Below, piece by piece: positions 51,532-60,739 of a stretch of DNA of 64,000 nucleotides. The stretch is from Polynucleobacter alcilacus (GTDB taxonomy: Bacteria > Pseudomonadota > Gammaproteobacteria > Burkholderiales > Burkholderiaceae). How positions within the stretch are numbered: position 1 is the stretch's first letter; each line of letters starts with the position of its first letter. Both the position numbers and the translations under genes were made by a program. Location of the stretch: contig NZ_JACVQD010000001.1 in the NCBI RefSeq assembly GCF_018881545.1, positions 524,039 through 588,038 on the forward strand, written 5' to 3'. The notes below the pieces were generated by a model. The model was not told the origin of the DNA. It was given only the letters and a program-made list of their open reading frames with translations, and ran no database searches.

Positions 51532-52416
51532 ATGAGCCCTTTACCCATCAAGTTAGACGCACTCGCCTTAGCTAAGCGCCTGAAACGGATGCCTTCTGAA
51601 CATAAAGGCAATGCAGGCAAAGTAGTCTTAATCGGCGGATCGTCTGGTATGGCAGGCGCTCTCTTATTAGCCGGTAAGGCCTGTCTTCATCTCGGTGCAG
51701 GCTGGACGATGTTAGAGATGCTCGATCCCCTTACTGCACATGCCTATTTAGACCAACCTGAGCTGATGATTGGACATACTAGTTCTTCGGCTGATGAACG
51801 TCTGAGTGAGACCAAGCCCGCTGTCGTTGCCATTGGTCCTGGACTTGGAAAATCAGATTTAGCAAGGGCTTGGTTAGATGCTGCCCTCGTCTATCCCATG
51901 ATTCCTTTAGTGGTTGATGCTGATGCATTAAATCTTATTGCTGAGTCATCTTATTTACTAAAGGCACTCCAAGAACGTAATCAACAATTTCCAGGACAGA
52001 CTGTTTTAACACCTCACCCAGGTGAAGCAGCAGCCCTTTTGGAGAGCAGCACTGAAGCAGTTCAAGCTAACCGACTAGAAGCAATTGAAAATTTAGTTTT
52101 ACTAACTCAATCGATTGTTATATTAAAAGGTCAGCACACTTTAATTGCATCACCACTGCATGGGATGGTTGAATGCCATGCCGGAAATCCTGGCATGGGC
52201 ACTGGTGGCATGGGCGATGTACTAACCGGCAGTATTGCTGCACTTGCCGCCCAAGGTGTCCGTCATGACTTGAACTTATGGGAAGCAAGCTGCATTGCTG
52301 TCGAGCTCCATGCCTCCGCTGCTGATAGCTTAGTAAATCAGGGCGTCGGTCCGATTGGACTTACCCCCTCTGAAACGATCTTAGAAATGAGAAGTCTGCT
52401 GAATAAGCTGTTATAA
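51532..52416 (+). CDS. nnrD: ADP-dependent NAD(P)H-hydrate dehydratase
   Basis: A 294-residue ribokinase-like enzyme that repairs hydrated NAD(P)H. Segments: HKGNAGKVVLIGGSSGMAGA (start), VVAIGPGLGKS, VVDADALNLIA, LTPHPGEAAALL and the catalytic GNPGMGTGGMGDVLTG. It lacks the fused NnrE epimerase domain found in E. coli NnrDE, so an epimerase would be separate. ATG at 51532 gives the MSPLPIKLD start; an upstream frame exists but has no ribosome binding site. Confidence 0.93.
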   Translation: MSPLPIKLDALALAKRLKRMPSEHKGNAGKVVLIGGSSGMAGALLLAGKACLHLGAGWTMLEMLDPLTAHAYLDQPELMIGHTSSSADERLSETKPAVVAIGPGLGKSDLARAWLDAALVYPMIPLVVDADALNLIAESSYLLKALQERNQQFPGQTVLTPHPGEAAALLESSTEAVQANRLEAIENLVLLTQSIVILKGQHTLIASPLHGMVECHAGNPGMGTGGMGDVLTGSIAALAAQGVRHDLNLWEASCIAVELHASAADSLVNQGVGPIGLTPSETILEMRSLLNKLL

Positions 52417-52422
52417 AACGGT

Positions 52423-53400
52423 ATGCATTCAGCAAGCGCAGCAGACCACCATCGACGTTATCTTTACGGCATATTCATGGCCGGTATTGGCGCGATGCTT
52501 TTCTCGGGTAAAGCGATTCTGGTGAAGCTTTCTTTTGCTTATGGCGCAGACTCTGAAACCCTCTTAGCACTTCGCATGCTCATGGCCATGCCTTTATTTT
52601 GGGGAATCTTTTGGTGGGAAGCACGCAGAAAGCCCATGAGCCCGATAACCTGGTTGGATCGAGGTAAATTATTTTTACTTGGCTTCTTGGGATATTTTTT
52701 TTCAAGCTATATCGATTTCTTGGGACTGCAATACATCTCTGTTGGACTTGAACGGATTGTCCTTTATCTCACTCCAACTATTGTTTTATTAATTTCGTAT
52801 TTTGTTTTACACAAACCCATTTCCCGTTTGCAGTGGTATGCCCTGGTAGTTGGTTATTTGGGCGTCTTTATTGTTTTCATTCAAGATGCCAGCTCTACTG
52901 GTATCAGTGCCTGGCTAGGAATGATTCTGGTCTTTGGAAGTGCGTGCTCATATGCTATGTACATGATTGGCTCAGGAGAAATGGTTCAGCGCATTGGTAG
53001 CGTCCGCCTAGTAGTCTATGCCAGTACTGCCTCAGCATTCATGAGCGTATTGCAATCCACCTTTTATCATCCCAGCGCTATTTTTGAACAAGCCCTCCCA
53101 ATTTATTGGCTGAGTCTGCTGAATGCTAGCGTATGCACAGTCATTCCCATGCTGCTGATCATGATTGCCATTCATCGAATTGGTTCACCTCTAGTTGCTC
53201 AGGCGGGGATACTGGGTCCAGTCTCTACGATCTTTATGGGCTATCTGGTCTTATCAGAGCCGATCACCTGGATGCAAATCAGCGGCATGAGTTTAGTAAT
53301 GGCAGCAATGTGGTTGCTAGTACGTAACAATGGCTCAGTAAAAAAGTCATCGACTTCTAAAAAATCAGATGACTTTGATGGAGCAGAACCCCTCAACTAA
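52423..53400 (+). CDS. EamA-family (DMT) transporter
   Basis: A 325-residue protein with about ten membrane helices in two EamA halves. GKAILVKLSFAYGADSETLLALRMLMAMP begins the first half, and the second ends AGILGPVSTIFMGYLVLSEPITWMQISGM. A 25-residue polar tail follows. The substrate is unknown; family members export metabolites. It follows nnrD after six bases. Confidence 0.88.
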   Translation: MHSASAADHHRRYLYGIFMAGIGAMLFSGKAILVKLSFAYGADSETLLALRMLMAMPLFWGIFWWEARRKPMSPITWLDRGKLFLLGFLGYFFSSYIDFLGLQYISVGLERIVLYLTPTIVLLISYFVLHKPISRLQWYALVVGYLGVFIVFIQDASSTGISAWLGMILVFGSACSYAMYMIGSGEMVQRIGSVRLVVYASTASAFMSVLQSTFYHPSAIFEQALPIYWLSLLNASVCTVIPMLLIMIAIHRIGSPLVAQAGILGPVSTIFMGYLVLSEPITWMQISGMSLVMAAMWLLVRNNGSVKKSSTSKKSDDFDGAEPLN

Positions 53401-53421
53401 TCGAGGGATGTATTACTGAAA

Positions 53422-53694
53422 TTACTGGGTGGCTGCATCTGCCGCAGGCTTTGCTTTCTTCTTGGATTTTTTCTTCGTTTTTTTCTCAGCTTTCTTTTCT
53501 TTCTTAGGCTTCTGCTTTGCCTGCTTCTCAGTTGCCTTATTTGTAGGCACTGCTACTGGAGCTGCCGCTGGTGCTGCAGCAGGAGTAGCAGCTGGTGCAG
53601 GCGCTGGATCCGCTGCCATCACTGCTATTGGAGTAATGCCAATCGCCATAGAGATGAAAGTGGCTAAGCTGAGACGAGCGATACCTGAATTCAT
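53422..53694 (-). CDS. Exported low-complexity Ala/Pro then Lys-rich protein
   Basis: A 90-residue protein with leader MNSGIARLSLATFISMAIG ending VMAADPA. The mature part is Ala/Pro-rich (PAPAATPAAAPAAAPVA), then almost only Lys/Glu/Ala (KKEKKAEKKTKKKSKKKAK). GGAGA precedes the ATG at 53694. The function is unknown; the cationic tail could bind cell-wall or membrane polymers. It converges with the EamA gene. Confidence 0.68.
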   Translation of the reverse strand: MNSGIARLSLATFISMAIGITPIAVMAADPAPAPAATPAAAPAAAPVAVPTNKATEKQAKQKPKKEKKAEKKTKKKSKKKAKPAADAATQ

Positions 53695-53774
53695 ATAAAT
53701 CTCCATAGAGTTTGTGGATAATTTAATAATACTCATAAATTTGAAATAAATGCTTCATTTTCCGAAGATCCCAC

Positions 53775-54404
53775 ATGACTGATTTTCCAAAAGATATCTT
53801 TACTGAACCCCAAGGGTATTCACTCAATACTTTGGAGAATCTGGGACCCTTTACGGGTATGGCGGGCATTTGGGAAGGCACCCGAGGCATGGACCGAAAG
53901 CCGAAAGCAGATGGGCCAAAAAATCAAGCCTATGTCGAGCATATCGAACTTCAACCAATTGATCCACAAACTAACGGTCCACAATTGTTTTATGGCTTGC
54001 GATATCACTCTCACATTACTAAGCCTGATCAAGTCAAAACCTATCACGATCAAGTTGGGTACTGGCTCTGGGAACCCGCAAGCGGAACCATTATTCATAC
54101 CCTAACCATTCCCCGGGGCATGACTACAATGGCGCTCGGCAAATCAGGTGCTAATGCAAAACAATTTGAATTACACGCAAAAGAGGGAGATCCTTGCGCA
54201 GGAATTTCTTCAAATGCTTTTTTAGATTACGCCTTTAAAACTGTGGAGTTTCATATTCAGGTGAGCATCAATACGGATGGAACTTGGTCTTATGAACAAG
54301 ACACGGTATTAAAGATTCAGAATCAAGCAGATTTATTTCATCACATTGATAAAAATACCTTGCATCAGATTGGAGAAGCCACGCCCAATCCACTGGCTAG
54401 ATAA
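53775..54404 (+). CDS. Nitrobindin-like heme-binding beta-barrel (FABP-like) protein
   Basis: A 209-residue soluble protein with LGPFTGMAGIWEGTRGMDR near the start (the nitrobindin/DUF1794 GxW-E/G-x-G pattern), YHDQVGYWLWEPASGTIIHTLTIPRG in the middle and VSINTDGTWSYEQDTVL in the last strands. Such barrels bind heme through a histidine. No leader is present. The partner pathway is unknown. Confidence 0.78.
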   Translation: MTDFPKDIFTEPQGYSLNTLENLGPFTGMAGIWEGTRGMDRKPKADGPKNQAYVEHIELQPIDPQTNGPQLFYGLRYHSHITKPDQVKTYHDQVGYWLWEPASGTIIHTLTIPRGMTTMALGKSGANAKQFELHAKEGDPCAGISSNAFLDYAFKTVEFHIQVSINTDGTWSYEQDTVLKIQNQADLFHHIDKNTLHQIGEATPNPLAR

Positions 54405-54432
54405 TATTTGAACATCCTCATCTGCAATAGAA

Positions 54433-54462
54433 AAAGGCTATCCAAAGATGGCCTTTATTTTT
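54433..54462. terminator. Bidirectional terminator
   Basis: AAAGGCTATC / GATGGCCTTT stem (one T-G pair) with a CAAA loop, flanked by A-run and T-rich sequence. It lies between the convergent nitrobindin-like and aminotransferase genes. Confidence 0.8.
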
Positions 54463-54475
54463 CCGAATGCAGATA

Positions 54476-55624
54476 TTACGCAGGCTGAGCTTCTGCCTCG
54501 GTAATTTTCTCCAGCGCTACCGCCAAATGCCCCAGAGTACGATCTACGTTAGCTAACTTCTCGAGACCAAATAATCCCAGACGGAAAGTGCGGAAATCTG
54601 GTCTTTCATCACACTGCAAAGGAACGCCCGCAGCAGTTTGTAAACCTAGTGCAATAAACTTCTTACCCGACTGAATCTCTGGATCCTTTGTAAAGCTCAC
54701 CACGACGCCGGGAGATTGATAGCCTTTTGTGGCAACCGAAGGATAGCCTTTAGAAACCAGTAACTCACGGACTTTAGTACCTAACTCGATTTGCTTTTGC
54801 TTGAGTGCTGCAAAGCCTAGAGATTGCGTTTCTTTCATCACGTTACGCAGAGTCTTCAAAGCATCCGTAGGCATGGTTGTGTGATACACATGGCCACCCT
54901 TTTCGTAGGCTTCCATGATCTGCAACCATTTTTTCAGATCCATTGAGAAGCTTGTGCTTTGGGTAGATTCAATCCGCTCGCGACCTCTTTCACCAAGAGC
55001 AATCAGCGCGCAGCAAGGTGAACTGCTCCAGCCTTTTTGTGGCGCAGAAATCAATACATCTACATTGCATGCTTTCATATCAACCCACATCGCACCAGAT
55101 GCAATGCAATCCAATACAAATATGCCGTTGACAGAACGTACTGCTTCACCAACTGCTTTCAGATAATCATCTGGAAGAATGATGCCTGCTGAGGTTTCAA
55201 CGTGCGGTGCAAACACCACCGCTGGTTTTTCTTTCTTAATAAAGGCCACAACCTCTTCAAGTGGAGCAGGTTCGAATTCGCCTTGAGGAGAGTTGTCGAC
55301 TTGACGGCCTTTTAATATTGAGATGTCTGCAAACGATTTATCTAAATCGAAAATCTGAGTCCAGCGGTAGCTAAAATACCCGTTACGCAATACTAAGATT
55401 TTTTGCTTACTAGCAAACTGACGAGCGACAGCTTCCATGCCGAAAGTTCCACTGCCGGGAACAATCACAGCAGATTGGGCGTTGTATGCATCTTTAAGAA
55501 CACTTGATATATCCACTATCACGCGTTTGAACTCTTCAGACATGTGATTTAAAGAGCGGTCGGTGTAAACAACCGAGAACTCTAATAAACCATCTGGATC
55601 AACGTTGGGTAATAAGCCTGGCAT
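54476..55624 (-). CDS. Class V aminotransferase (alanine-glyoxylate / serine-pyruvate type)
   Basis: A 382-residue PLP enzyme. PGSGTFGMEAVARQF contacts the phosphate; VLDCIASGAMWVDMKA holds the aspartate that binds the pyridine; SAPQKGWSSSP carries the Schiff-base lysine (about 199). It is the last gene of a leftward group FAH, Bug, aminotransferase, with about 54 bases after the Bug stop. The amino donor and acceptor are not settled. Related enzymes include AGXT and 2-aminoethylphosphonate-pyruvate transaminase. Confidence 0.88.
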   Translation of the reverse strand: MPGLLPNVDPDGLLEFSVVYTDRSLNHMSEEFKRVIVDISSVLKDAYNAQSAVIVPGSGTFGMEAVARQFASKQKILVLRNGYFSYRWTQIFDLDKSFADISILKGRQVDNSPQGEFEPAPLEEVVAFIKKEKPAVVFAPHVETSAGIILPDDYLKAVGEAVRSVNGIFVLDCIASGAMWVDMKACNVDVLISAPQKGWSSSPCCALIALGERGRERIESTQSTSFSMDLKKWLQIMEAYEKGGHVYHTTMPTDALKTLRNVMKETQSLGFAALKQKQIELGTKVRELLVSKGYPSVATKGYQSPGVVVSFTKDPEIQSGKKFIALGLQTAAGVPLQCDERPDFRTFRLGLFGLEKLANVDRTLGHLAVALEKITEAEAQPA

Positions 55625-55678
55625 AGCAATTTCCTAGAGAATAAAGTGATTAGCACTAAATGATACTGATTTAGTCAG

Positions 55679-56635
55679 TTATTGCACTGCAACCTTATTT
55701 TCCTTGATCAATTTCGCCCATTTTGATTGATCCAGGCGTAGAAACGCTGAAAACTCTTCAGGACTTCCGCTAGCGGGATCGCTTCCCCGCTCCAGCATTG
55801 CCTTACGTACCTTCTCCTGAGACATGACAAACATGACCGTTTGGTTGATTTTTTGAATCACTGGCTTAGGCGTATTTGCTGGAGCAAACAAGCCAAACCA
55901 TCCCACAGCACTGTAGCCAGATAGCCCTGACTCTGCCACGGTGGGTATGTTTGACAATGCCTCAGAACGTTTAGCACCCGTTTGCGCTAAGGCCAATAAT
56001 TTCCCTGATTCAATTTGTGGCATTACTGTTTGCGCTGGTGCAAACATCAGATCTATGTGGCCCGCCAACAAATCGGTTAGTGCTTGACCGGTACCCTTAT
56101 AGGGAACATGAAGCAAAGAAATATTAGCTAGGGACGCAAATAATTCCCCAGCCAAATGAGATGCAGATCCCGGTCCGGAAGATCCATATCGAATCTTGCC
56201 TGGATTTGCTTTTGCATACGCAATCAAGCTGCGCACTGAAGTGATATTGAGCGCCGGGGACATGGTAACAATATAAGGAGAGGCTGAGATTAGGGCCACT
56301 GGAGAAAACTGATGAATATTTTTTTCAGTTACTGCGGCAGTTGAGCCCATCAATAAGGTATAGCCATCAGCCGTAGATTGAGCAACCAATTCAGCTCCAA
56401 TGGCACCGCTTGCCCCTGGGCGGTTTTCAATCACAACTGACTGCTTCCACAAGTCTGAAGTCAACGGCGCAATTAAGCGGATTAAAGTATCGGCACCCCC
56501 ACCAGGAGGAAAGGGCACAATCACTTTAATAGGCTTGACTGGGTATACATCTGCTGCATTGGCAGTCATCGTAGACAAAATAACACTACAGAGCAAAACC
56601 AGAGAACGGGTTAGGAGTTGCTTCATTTTTCTCAT
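55679..56635 (-). CDS. Bug/TctC-family periplasmic substrate-binding protein
   Basis: A 318-residue Bug receptor with leader ending MTANAADV. The loop is VPFPPGGGADTLIRLIAPL, followed by HVPYKGTGQALTDLLAGHIDLMF. The ATG overlaps the stop of the FAH gene by four bases (ATGA), so the two are translationally coupled, which suggests that the receptor and the FAH enzyme share a substrate. Confidence 0.87.
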   Translation of the reverse strand: MRKMKQLLTRSLVLLCSVILSTMTANAADVYPVKPIKVIVPFPPGGGADTLIRLIAPLTSDLWKQSVVIENRPGASGAIGAELVAQSTADGYTLLMGSTAAVTEKNIHQFSPVALISASPYIVTMSPALNITSVRSLIAYAKANPGKIRYGSSGPGSASHLAGELFASLANISLLHVPYKGTGQALTDLLAGHIDLMFAPAQTVMPQIESGKLLALAQTGAKRSEALSNIPTVAESGLSGYSAVGWFGLFAPANTPKPVIQKINQTVMFVMSQEKVRKAMLERGSDPASGSPEEFSAFLRLDQSKWAKLIKENKVAVQ

Positions 56636-57561
56636 TCAATAATGGTGGTGCGCAATGTAGAGATGCTATCAATCGAACATTCCACTACATCACCTGGCTT
56701 AAGATAAAGCTCTTCAGCATTCTCTTTTCCAACAGCAACCCCACCTGGTGCACCAGTTGAAAACATATCACCAGGCTCGATCGGTATAAAGCGGGAGAAA
56801 TGCTCCAAAATATCGGAGATCTTCCAAATTTGATCTTTGGTATTGACTCGCATGCGTTCTTCTCCATTCACTGAACAAGTCATCCATAGGTCATAAGGAT
56901 CTGGTATCTCATCGATAGTTACAATCTCAGGTCCTAGAGGACCAAAACCAGGAATATTTTTTCCCGTCCAAAAACGGGAACCGGAGGCAACTTCACGCAA
57001 CTGCAAGTCTCTACATGTCAGATCATTCAGAATGGTCACACCGGCAACATAATCCATTGCCTCCTCCTTCTTTGCACCCAAAGCACGTTTACCGATAACA
57101 AATACCAGCTCTGGCTCATAGTCAAGGCGCGTAATACCCTTGGGACGAACCACCTTGGCTTCATGTCCGGATAGACAAGAATTCAGTTTGATAAACGAAG
57201 TAGGCTCTTGAGGAATCTCTTTAATTAAATTCGTTCTTTTTAATTCCTCTAGATGGGTTCGGTAATTTTTACCAACACATAGGAATTTTTCAGCATTCAT
57301 TACTGGCGGTAAAAAATGAATCCCTTGAGAATCTAATTGTAATTGTGAATACTCTTTAGCGGCCTGAACCCATGCTTTCGCTTGTTCCATCGCCGAGACT
57401 CCAGCACCCAAGAAAGCCCTCATATCCGTTGGAAAATCGAGGAGGCCAAGTTGCTTAGCAACATCAGCAAATGGAAGGATGTGATCACCTGAAGGATTGG
57501 GTAAACGAGCACCAATTTCTGGAGTGTTTGATCCTGCACGAGTAAACGTGATTAATCTCAT
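56632..57561 (-). CDS. FAH family protein, cytosolic
   Basis: A 309-residue two-domain FAH enzyme. FLCVGKNYRTHLEEL, the metal site LDYEPELVFVIGKRAL, ILNDLTCRDLQLREVA and FSTGAPGGVAVGK mark the core; the usual GTPxGVG is changed to GAPGGVA. No leader. It heads a leftward unit with a Bug gene and an aminotransferase, so a keto-acid pathway joining hydrolysis and transamination is plausible. Confidence 0.88.
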   Translation of the reverse strand: MRLITFTRAGSNTPEIGARLPNPSGDHILPFADVAKQLGLLDFPTDMRAFLGAGVSAMEQAKAWVQAAKEYSQLQLDSQGIHFLPPVMNAEKFLCVGKNYRTHLEELKRTNLIKEIPQEPTSFIKLNSCLSGHEAKVVRPKGITRLDYEPELVFVIGKRALGAKKEEAMDYVAGVTILNDLTCRDLQLREVASGSRFWTGKNIPGFGPLGPEIVTIDEIPDPYDLWMTCSVNGEERMRVNTKDQIWKISDILEHFSRFIPIEPGDMFSTGAPGGVAVGKENAEELYLKPGDVVECSIDSISTLRTTIIE

Positions 57562-57646
57562 ATTAGTCTTTGATGCCCTTCATTCATTTCGATACACTGC
57601 AATCTAGAACTTGATACCATACTACAAATTATTCACGGGGAACGAT

Positions 57647-58615
57647 ATGAAGATCGGCCAATATTATTGTGCAGCATTTGCTTTCTTAATTTCCTTTTGT
57701 GGGACTGTTATTGCACAAGACTTCCCCAATAGGCCCGTCAAGGTTGTTGTCCCTTATGCCCCCGGAGGCCCTTCTGATATTTTTGGGCGACTTTTATTTC
57801 AAAAAATTGGTGAGAATACGGGCAAGACATTCATTGTTGAAAATAAGCCAGGGGCTAGTGCGAATATTGGCATCCAGCAAGTTGCTAAAGCCAGTCCGGA
57901 TGGATACACGATATTGCTCACGAGTAGCGCATTTGTAATTAACCCATCACTCATACCAAATTCTGGATATGATGCAGTTCGAGACTTTGCGCCGATCACT
58001 ATTCCAGCCAGCTCACCAAATATCATCGTCGTAAACCCATCATTTCCTGCAAAAAACTTTAAAGATTTTATTGCCCTGATCAAACAAAACCCGAGTAAAT
58101 ATGATTACTCCTCTCCTGGTGCTGGAACTAGTCCACAACTGACTGCAGAGCTACTAAAACTCAGGGCCAATTTAGATATTAAGCATATTGGCTATAACGG
58201 TGGAGGGCCTGCACTGCAGGCAGTCTTGAGCAACGACGTACCGATTTCCTTTGCTGTGCTACCACCCACAGTACAGCAAATTATGGGTGGAAAAGTGTTG
58301 GGTTTGGCAGTAACCAGTTCAGTAAGGTACCCAACGCTATCCGATATTCCTACGGTAGCAGAATCTGGCTTTCCAGAATTTGAAGGGGAAACAATTCAAT
58401 TTCTGATGGCTCCAGCAGGCACACCAAAACAAATTGTTCAGAAGCTAAATCAAGATGTTGTAAAAGCTTTGGCAGATAAAGAGTTACGCAACAAACTTTC
58501 TGGTATGGGTTTTATTGTCAACGTTCGCTCTCCAGAACAATCTGAACAAAAAATTAAGCAAGAAGTTGAAAAATGGGCACAGGTTATTAAAGCCAATAAT
58601 ATCCAAGCAGATTAA
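57647..58615 (+). CDS. Bug/TctC-family periplasmic substrate-binding protein
   Basis: A 322-residue Bug receptor; leader ends GTVIAQDF. The loop reads VPYAPGGPSDIFGRLLFQKI. The ATG has GGGGAA upstream; the frame is open further but that part lies in the divergent promoter region of the FAH gene. It converges with the following Bug gene. Confidence 0.86.
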   Translation: MKIGQYYCAAFAFLISFCGTVIAQDFPNRPVKVVVPYAPGGPSDIFGRLLFQKIGENTGKTFIVENKPGASANIGIQQVAKASPDGYTILLTSSAFVINPSLIPNSGYDAVRDFAPITIPASSPNIIVVNPSFPAKNFKDFIALIKQNPSKYDYSSPGAGTSPQLTAELLKLRANLDIKHIGYNGGGPALQAVLSNDVPISFAVLPPTVQQIMGGKVLGLAVTSSVRYPTLSDIPTVAESGFPEFEGETIQFLMAPAGTPKQIVQKLNQDVVKALADKELRNKLSGMGFIVNVRSPEQSEQKIKQEVEKWAQVIKANNIQAD

Positions 58616-58636
58616 GCAGATCCCCCTATTAAGGCC

Positions 58637-59623
58637 TTAATTGCTTGAAATCCCAGCAGCCTTCACTACTACTTCATTCTTCTTTAGCTCAGCAGCCATA
58701 AAGTTTTTAAATTGCTCTGGGGTACCCCCGATTACTACAGACCCCTCTGAAGTAAACACATCAGTAATTTCCTTATTCTTCAAGCCGCTGTTTACAGCGC
58801 GGTTAATTTGCTGAATGATCTTCGGATTCGTGCCCGCTGGAGCTAACATTCCATACCAAGTGCTAGCCTCAAATCCGCTAACACCAGCTTGCACCATTGT
58901 GGGAACATCCGGAAGCAAAGTAGATCTATTTTTTGAAGCCACTGCTAATGCTCTCAACTTTCCTGACTTGATAAATGGGGCTGAGGTGCTAACCGTATCA
59001 AACAACACATCTATATCACCACCTAATAATGCAGTTAAGGCGGGACTTGTACCCTTATAGGGGATATGAGTCATATCAATTTTGGTAGCTGTCTTGAAAG
59101 ACTCACCCGCCAAATGTGCGGCACTTCCATTCCCAAAAGATCCATAGGTAAGGCCTTTTTTAGAGTCGAAGGATGCCTTTAATAAATCGGCTAGGGTATA
59201 AATTTTTGAATCTGCATTAACTACCAAAACTAATGGTTGAGAAGAAACCAAAATAATTGGCTCGAAACTTTTTACAGGATCATAAGGCAAGCTAGGATAT
59301 GTGAATGGACTAATTGTTAAAGGGCCTGCAGCACTAAACAACAAGGTATATCCATCCGGAAGTGCTCTCGCAACAAACTCTTGTCCAATAATGCCGCCAG
59401 CACCTGCCTTATTCTCTACAGATACCGGCTGGCTAAAGCCACTGGTTAACATCTTTGCAATCAGGCGCGCTGTTACATCCGTTCCGCCACCAGGTGCATA
59501 GGGAACGACTAACTTAATCGGTCGATCGGGATAGTTCTGGGCGTGGGATAGGGAAGCAGTCAGTAGGAATAAGCTTAAACCTACCAGTAAGGCGGAAATC
59601 CATTTGTAAGTATAAGAACCCAT
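58637..59623 (-). CDS. Bug/TctC-family periplasmic substrate-binding protein
   Basis: A 328-residue Bug receptor with leader ending SLSHAQNY, loop VPYAPGGGTDVTARLIAKML and later HIPYKGTSPALTALLGGDIDVLF. ATG at 59623 gives a clean leader; ATG at 59641 is also possible. It is divergent from a DapA-like gene, sharing a 159-base promoter region. This makes a pyruvate-condensing lyase the nearest metabolic clue to its ligand. Confidence 0.86.
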   Translation of the reverse strand: MGSYTYKWISALLVGLSLFLLTASLSHAQNYPDRPIKLVVPYAPGGGTDVTARLIAKMLTSGFSQPVSVENKAGAGGIIGQEFVARALPDGYTLLFSAAGPLTISPFTYPSLPYDPVKSFEPIILVSSQPLVLVVNADSKIYTLADLLKASFDSKKGLTYGSFGNGSAAHLAGESFKTATKIDMTHIPYKGTSPALTALLGGDIDVLFDTVSTSAPFIKSGKLRALAVASKNRSTLLPDVPTMVQAGVSGFEASTWYGMLAPAGTNPKIIQQINRAVNSGLKNKEITDVFTSEGSVVIGGTPEQFKNFMAAELKKNEVVVKAAGISSN

Positions 59624-59782
59624 AAAAAAATATCTTTCCATTTCTATATGAAATCAGTTGAGACTTTTTGTGTTGGCGGCCAATCTAAGAATTCACTTTA
59701 CTATAGAATTAACTGCAGCAAATGTCATGATGAATTCCTGACACAGTAGACTCACTTCTTCACATCAATCCAAAGGTCAATA
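59624..59782. promoter_or_regulatory. Divergent promoter region, Bug / DapA-like
   Basis: An AT-rich gap with two GAATTC sites around TTTACTATAGAATT (59690-59740). Both genes must start here. No regulator-binding site is recognised with confidence. Confidence 0.35.
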
Positions 59783-60739
59783 ATGTCTTCAAGAAACGAA
59801 AAAGCGCTGGTTCTGAGCGGTTTATATCCGGCGACCATCACTCCTTTCAAGGCGGACCTTAGTGTTAACTACGAAGCCCTTGCTCGCCACCTAAAAGAAA
59901 CAGTGCACACCCCTGGTGTAAAAGGAATTGCAGTGAATGCAGGATTAGCTGAGATTCTTCAACTTTCGGATGAAGAGAAGCAAAAGATCTTGAAGCTCGC
60001 TCGAGAAGTAATGCTTCCAGGGCAAACTTTGATTAGTGGGATTGAGGGTAGAGGTCCTGCAGCGGTCAAAGACGGGCTCCTAGCAAAAAAGGCTGGAGCA
60101 GATGTGCTACTGGTATTAAATCCTTTTGATGCACGCCCCTATCGTCGCTTGGCACAAAATCCTGAGTCTGTCTATCAGTTCTACAAAATATTGGATGAAC
60201 AGGTTGACTTACCGATGATCGTCTTCCAATATCCAGACCAATCGGGTTGCGCTTACTCGCTAGAGTCCCTGATTCGCATCTCTTCCATTCCTAATGTTGT
60301 AGCAATCAAAGCAGCCTGTGGCACTGTTACGCGTTACGTTCAGATATGGGAGGCCTTGCATGACAAGCTCACAATCCTTGCAGCATTAGACTCACCACCA
60401 CTTTTGGGAATGATCTTGCATGGTGTTCATGGAGCACTCATTGGCATTAGCGTTATCGATACACCAAAATGGGTAGAATTAATTGATGCAGCAATCTGTG
60501 GAGATGCGGTTAAAGCACAAAAAATTCACCGCGAGTTTTGCATCCCAATTATGGATGGTGTCTTTGAAAATCAAGAGCCTAGCTCGCCAACAAGCGAAGT
60601 AGCTTGCGTCAAAGAGGCTTTGATGCAGTTAGGTCAAATTCCAAACTCTCTAGTACGCCCACCAGCAGTGAATGTGACCGAAGCACATCGCGCACATGTC
60701 AGACAGGGCTTAATCAGTTCGGGTTTAATTAAATCTTAG
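59783..60739 (+). CDS. DapA-family lyase (dihydrodipicolinate synthase-like)
   Basis: A 318-residue Schiff-base aldolase. GLYPATITPFKADLSVNYEALARHL is the family start; the catalytic lysine is in VVAIKAACG (about 176), with the tyrosine in IVFQYPDQSG (about 150). The usual DapA GTTGE segment is replaced by VNAGLAEI, so it is not true DapA but one of the catabolic relatives (for example 5-dehydro-4-deoxyglucarate dehydratase or an aldolase). It converges with the EamA gene, overlapping by 11 bases. Confidence 0.85.
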   Translation: MSSRNEKALVLSGLYPATITPFKADLSVNYEALARHLKETVHTPGVKGIAVNAGLAEILQLSDEEKQKILKLAREVMLPGQTLISGIEGRGPAAVKDGLLAKKAGADVLLVLNPFDARPYRRLAQNPESVYQFYKILDEQVDLPMIVFQYPDQSGCAYSLESLIRISSIPNVVAIKAACGTVTRYVQIWEALHDKLTILAALDSPPLLGMILHGVHGALIGISVIDTPKWVELIDAAICGDAVKAQKIHREFCIPIMDGVFENQEPSSPTSEVACVKEALMQLGQIPNSLVRPPAVNVTEAHRAHVRQGLISSGLIKS

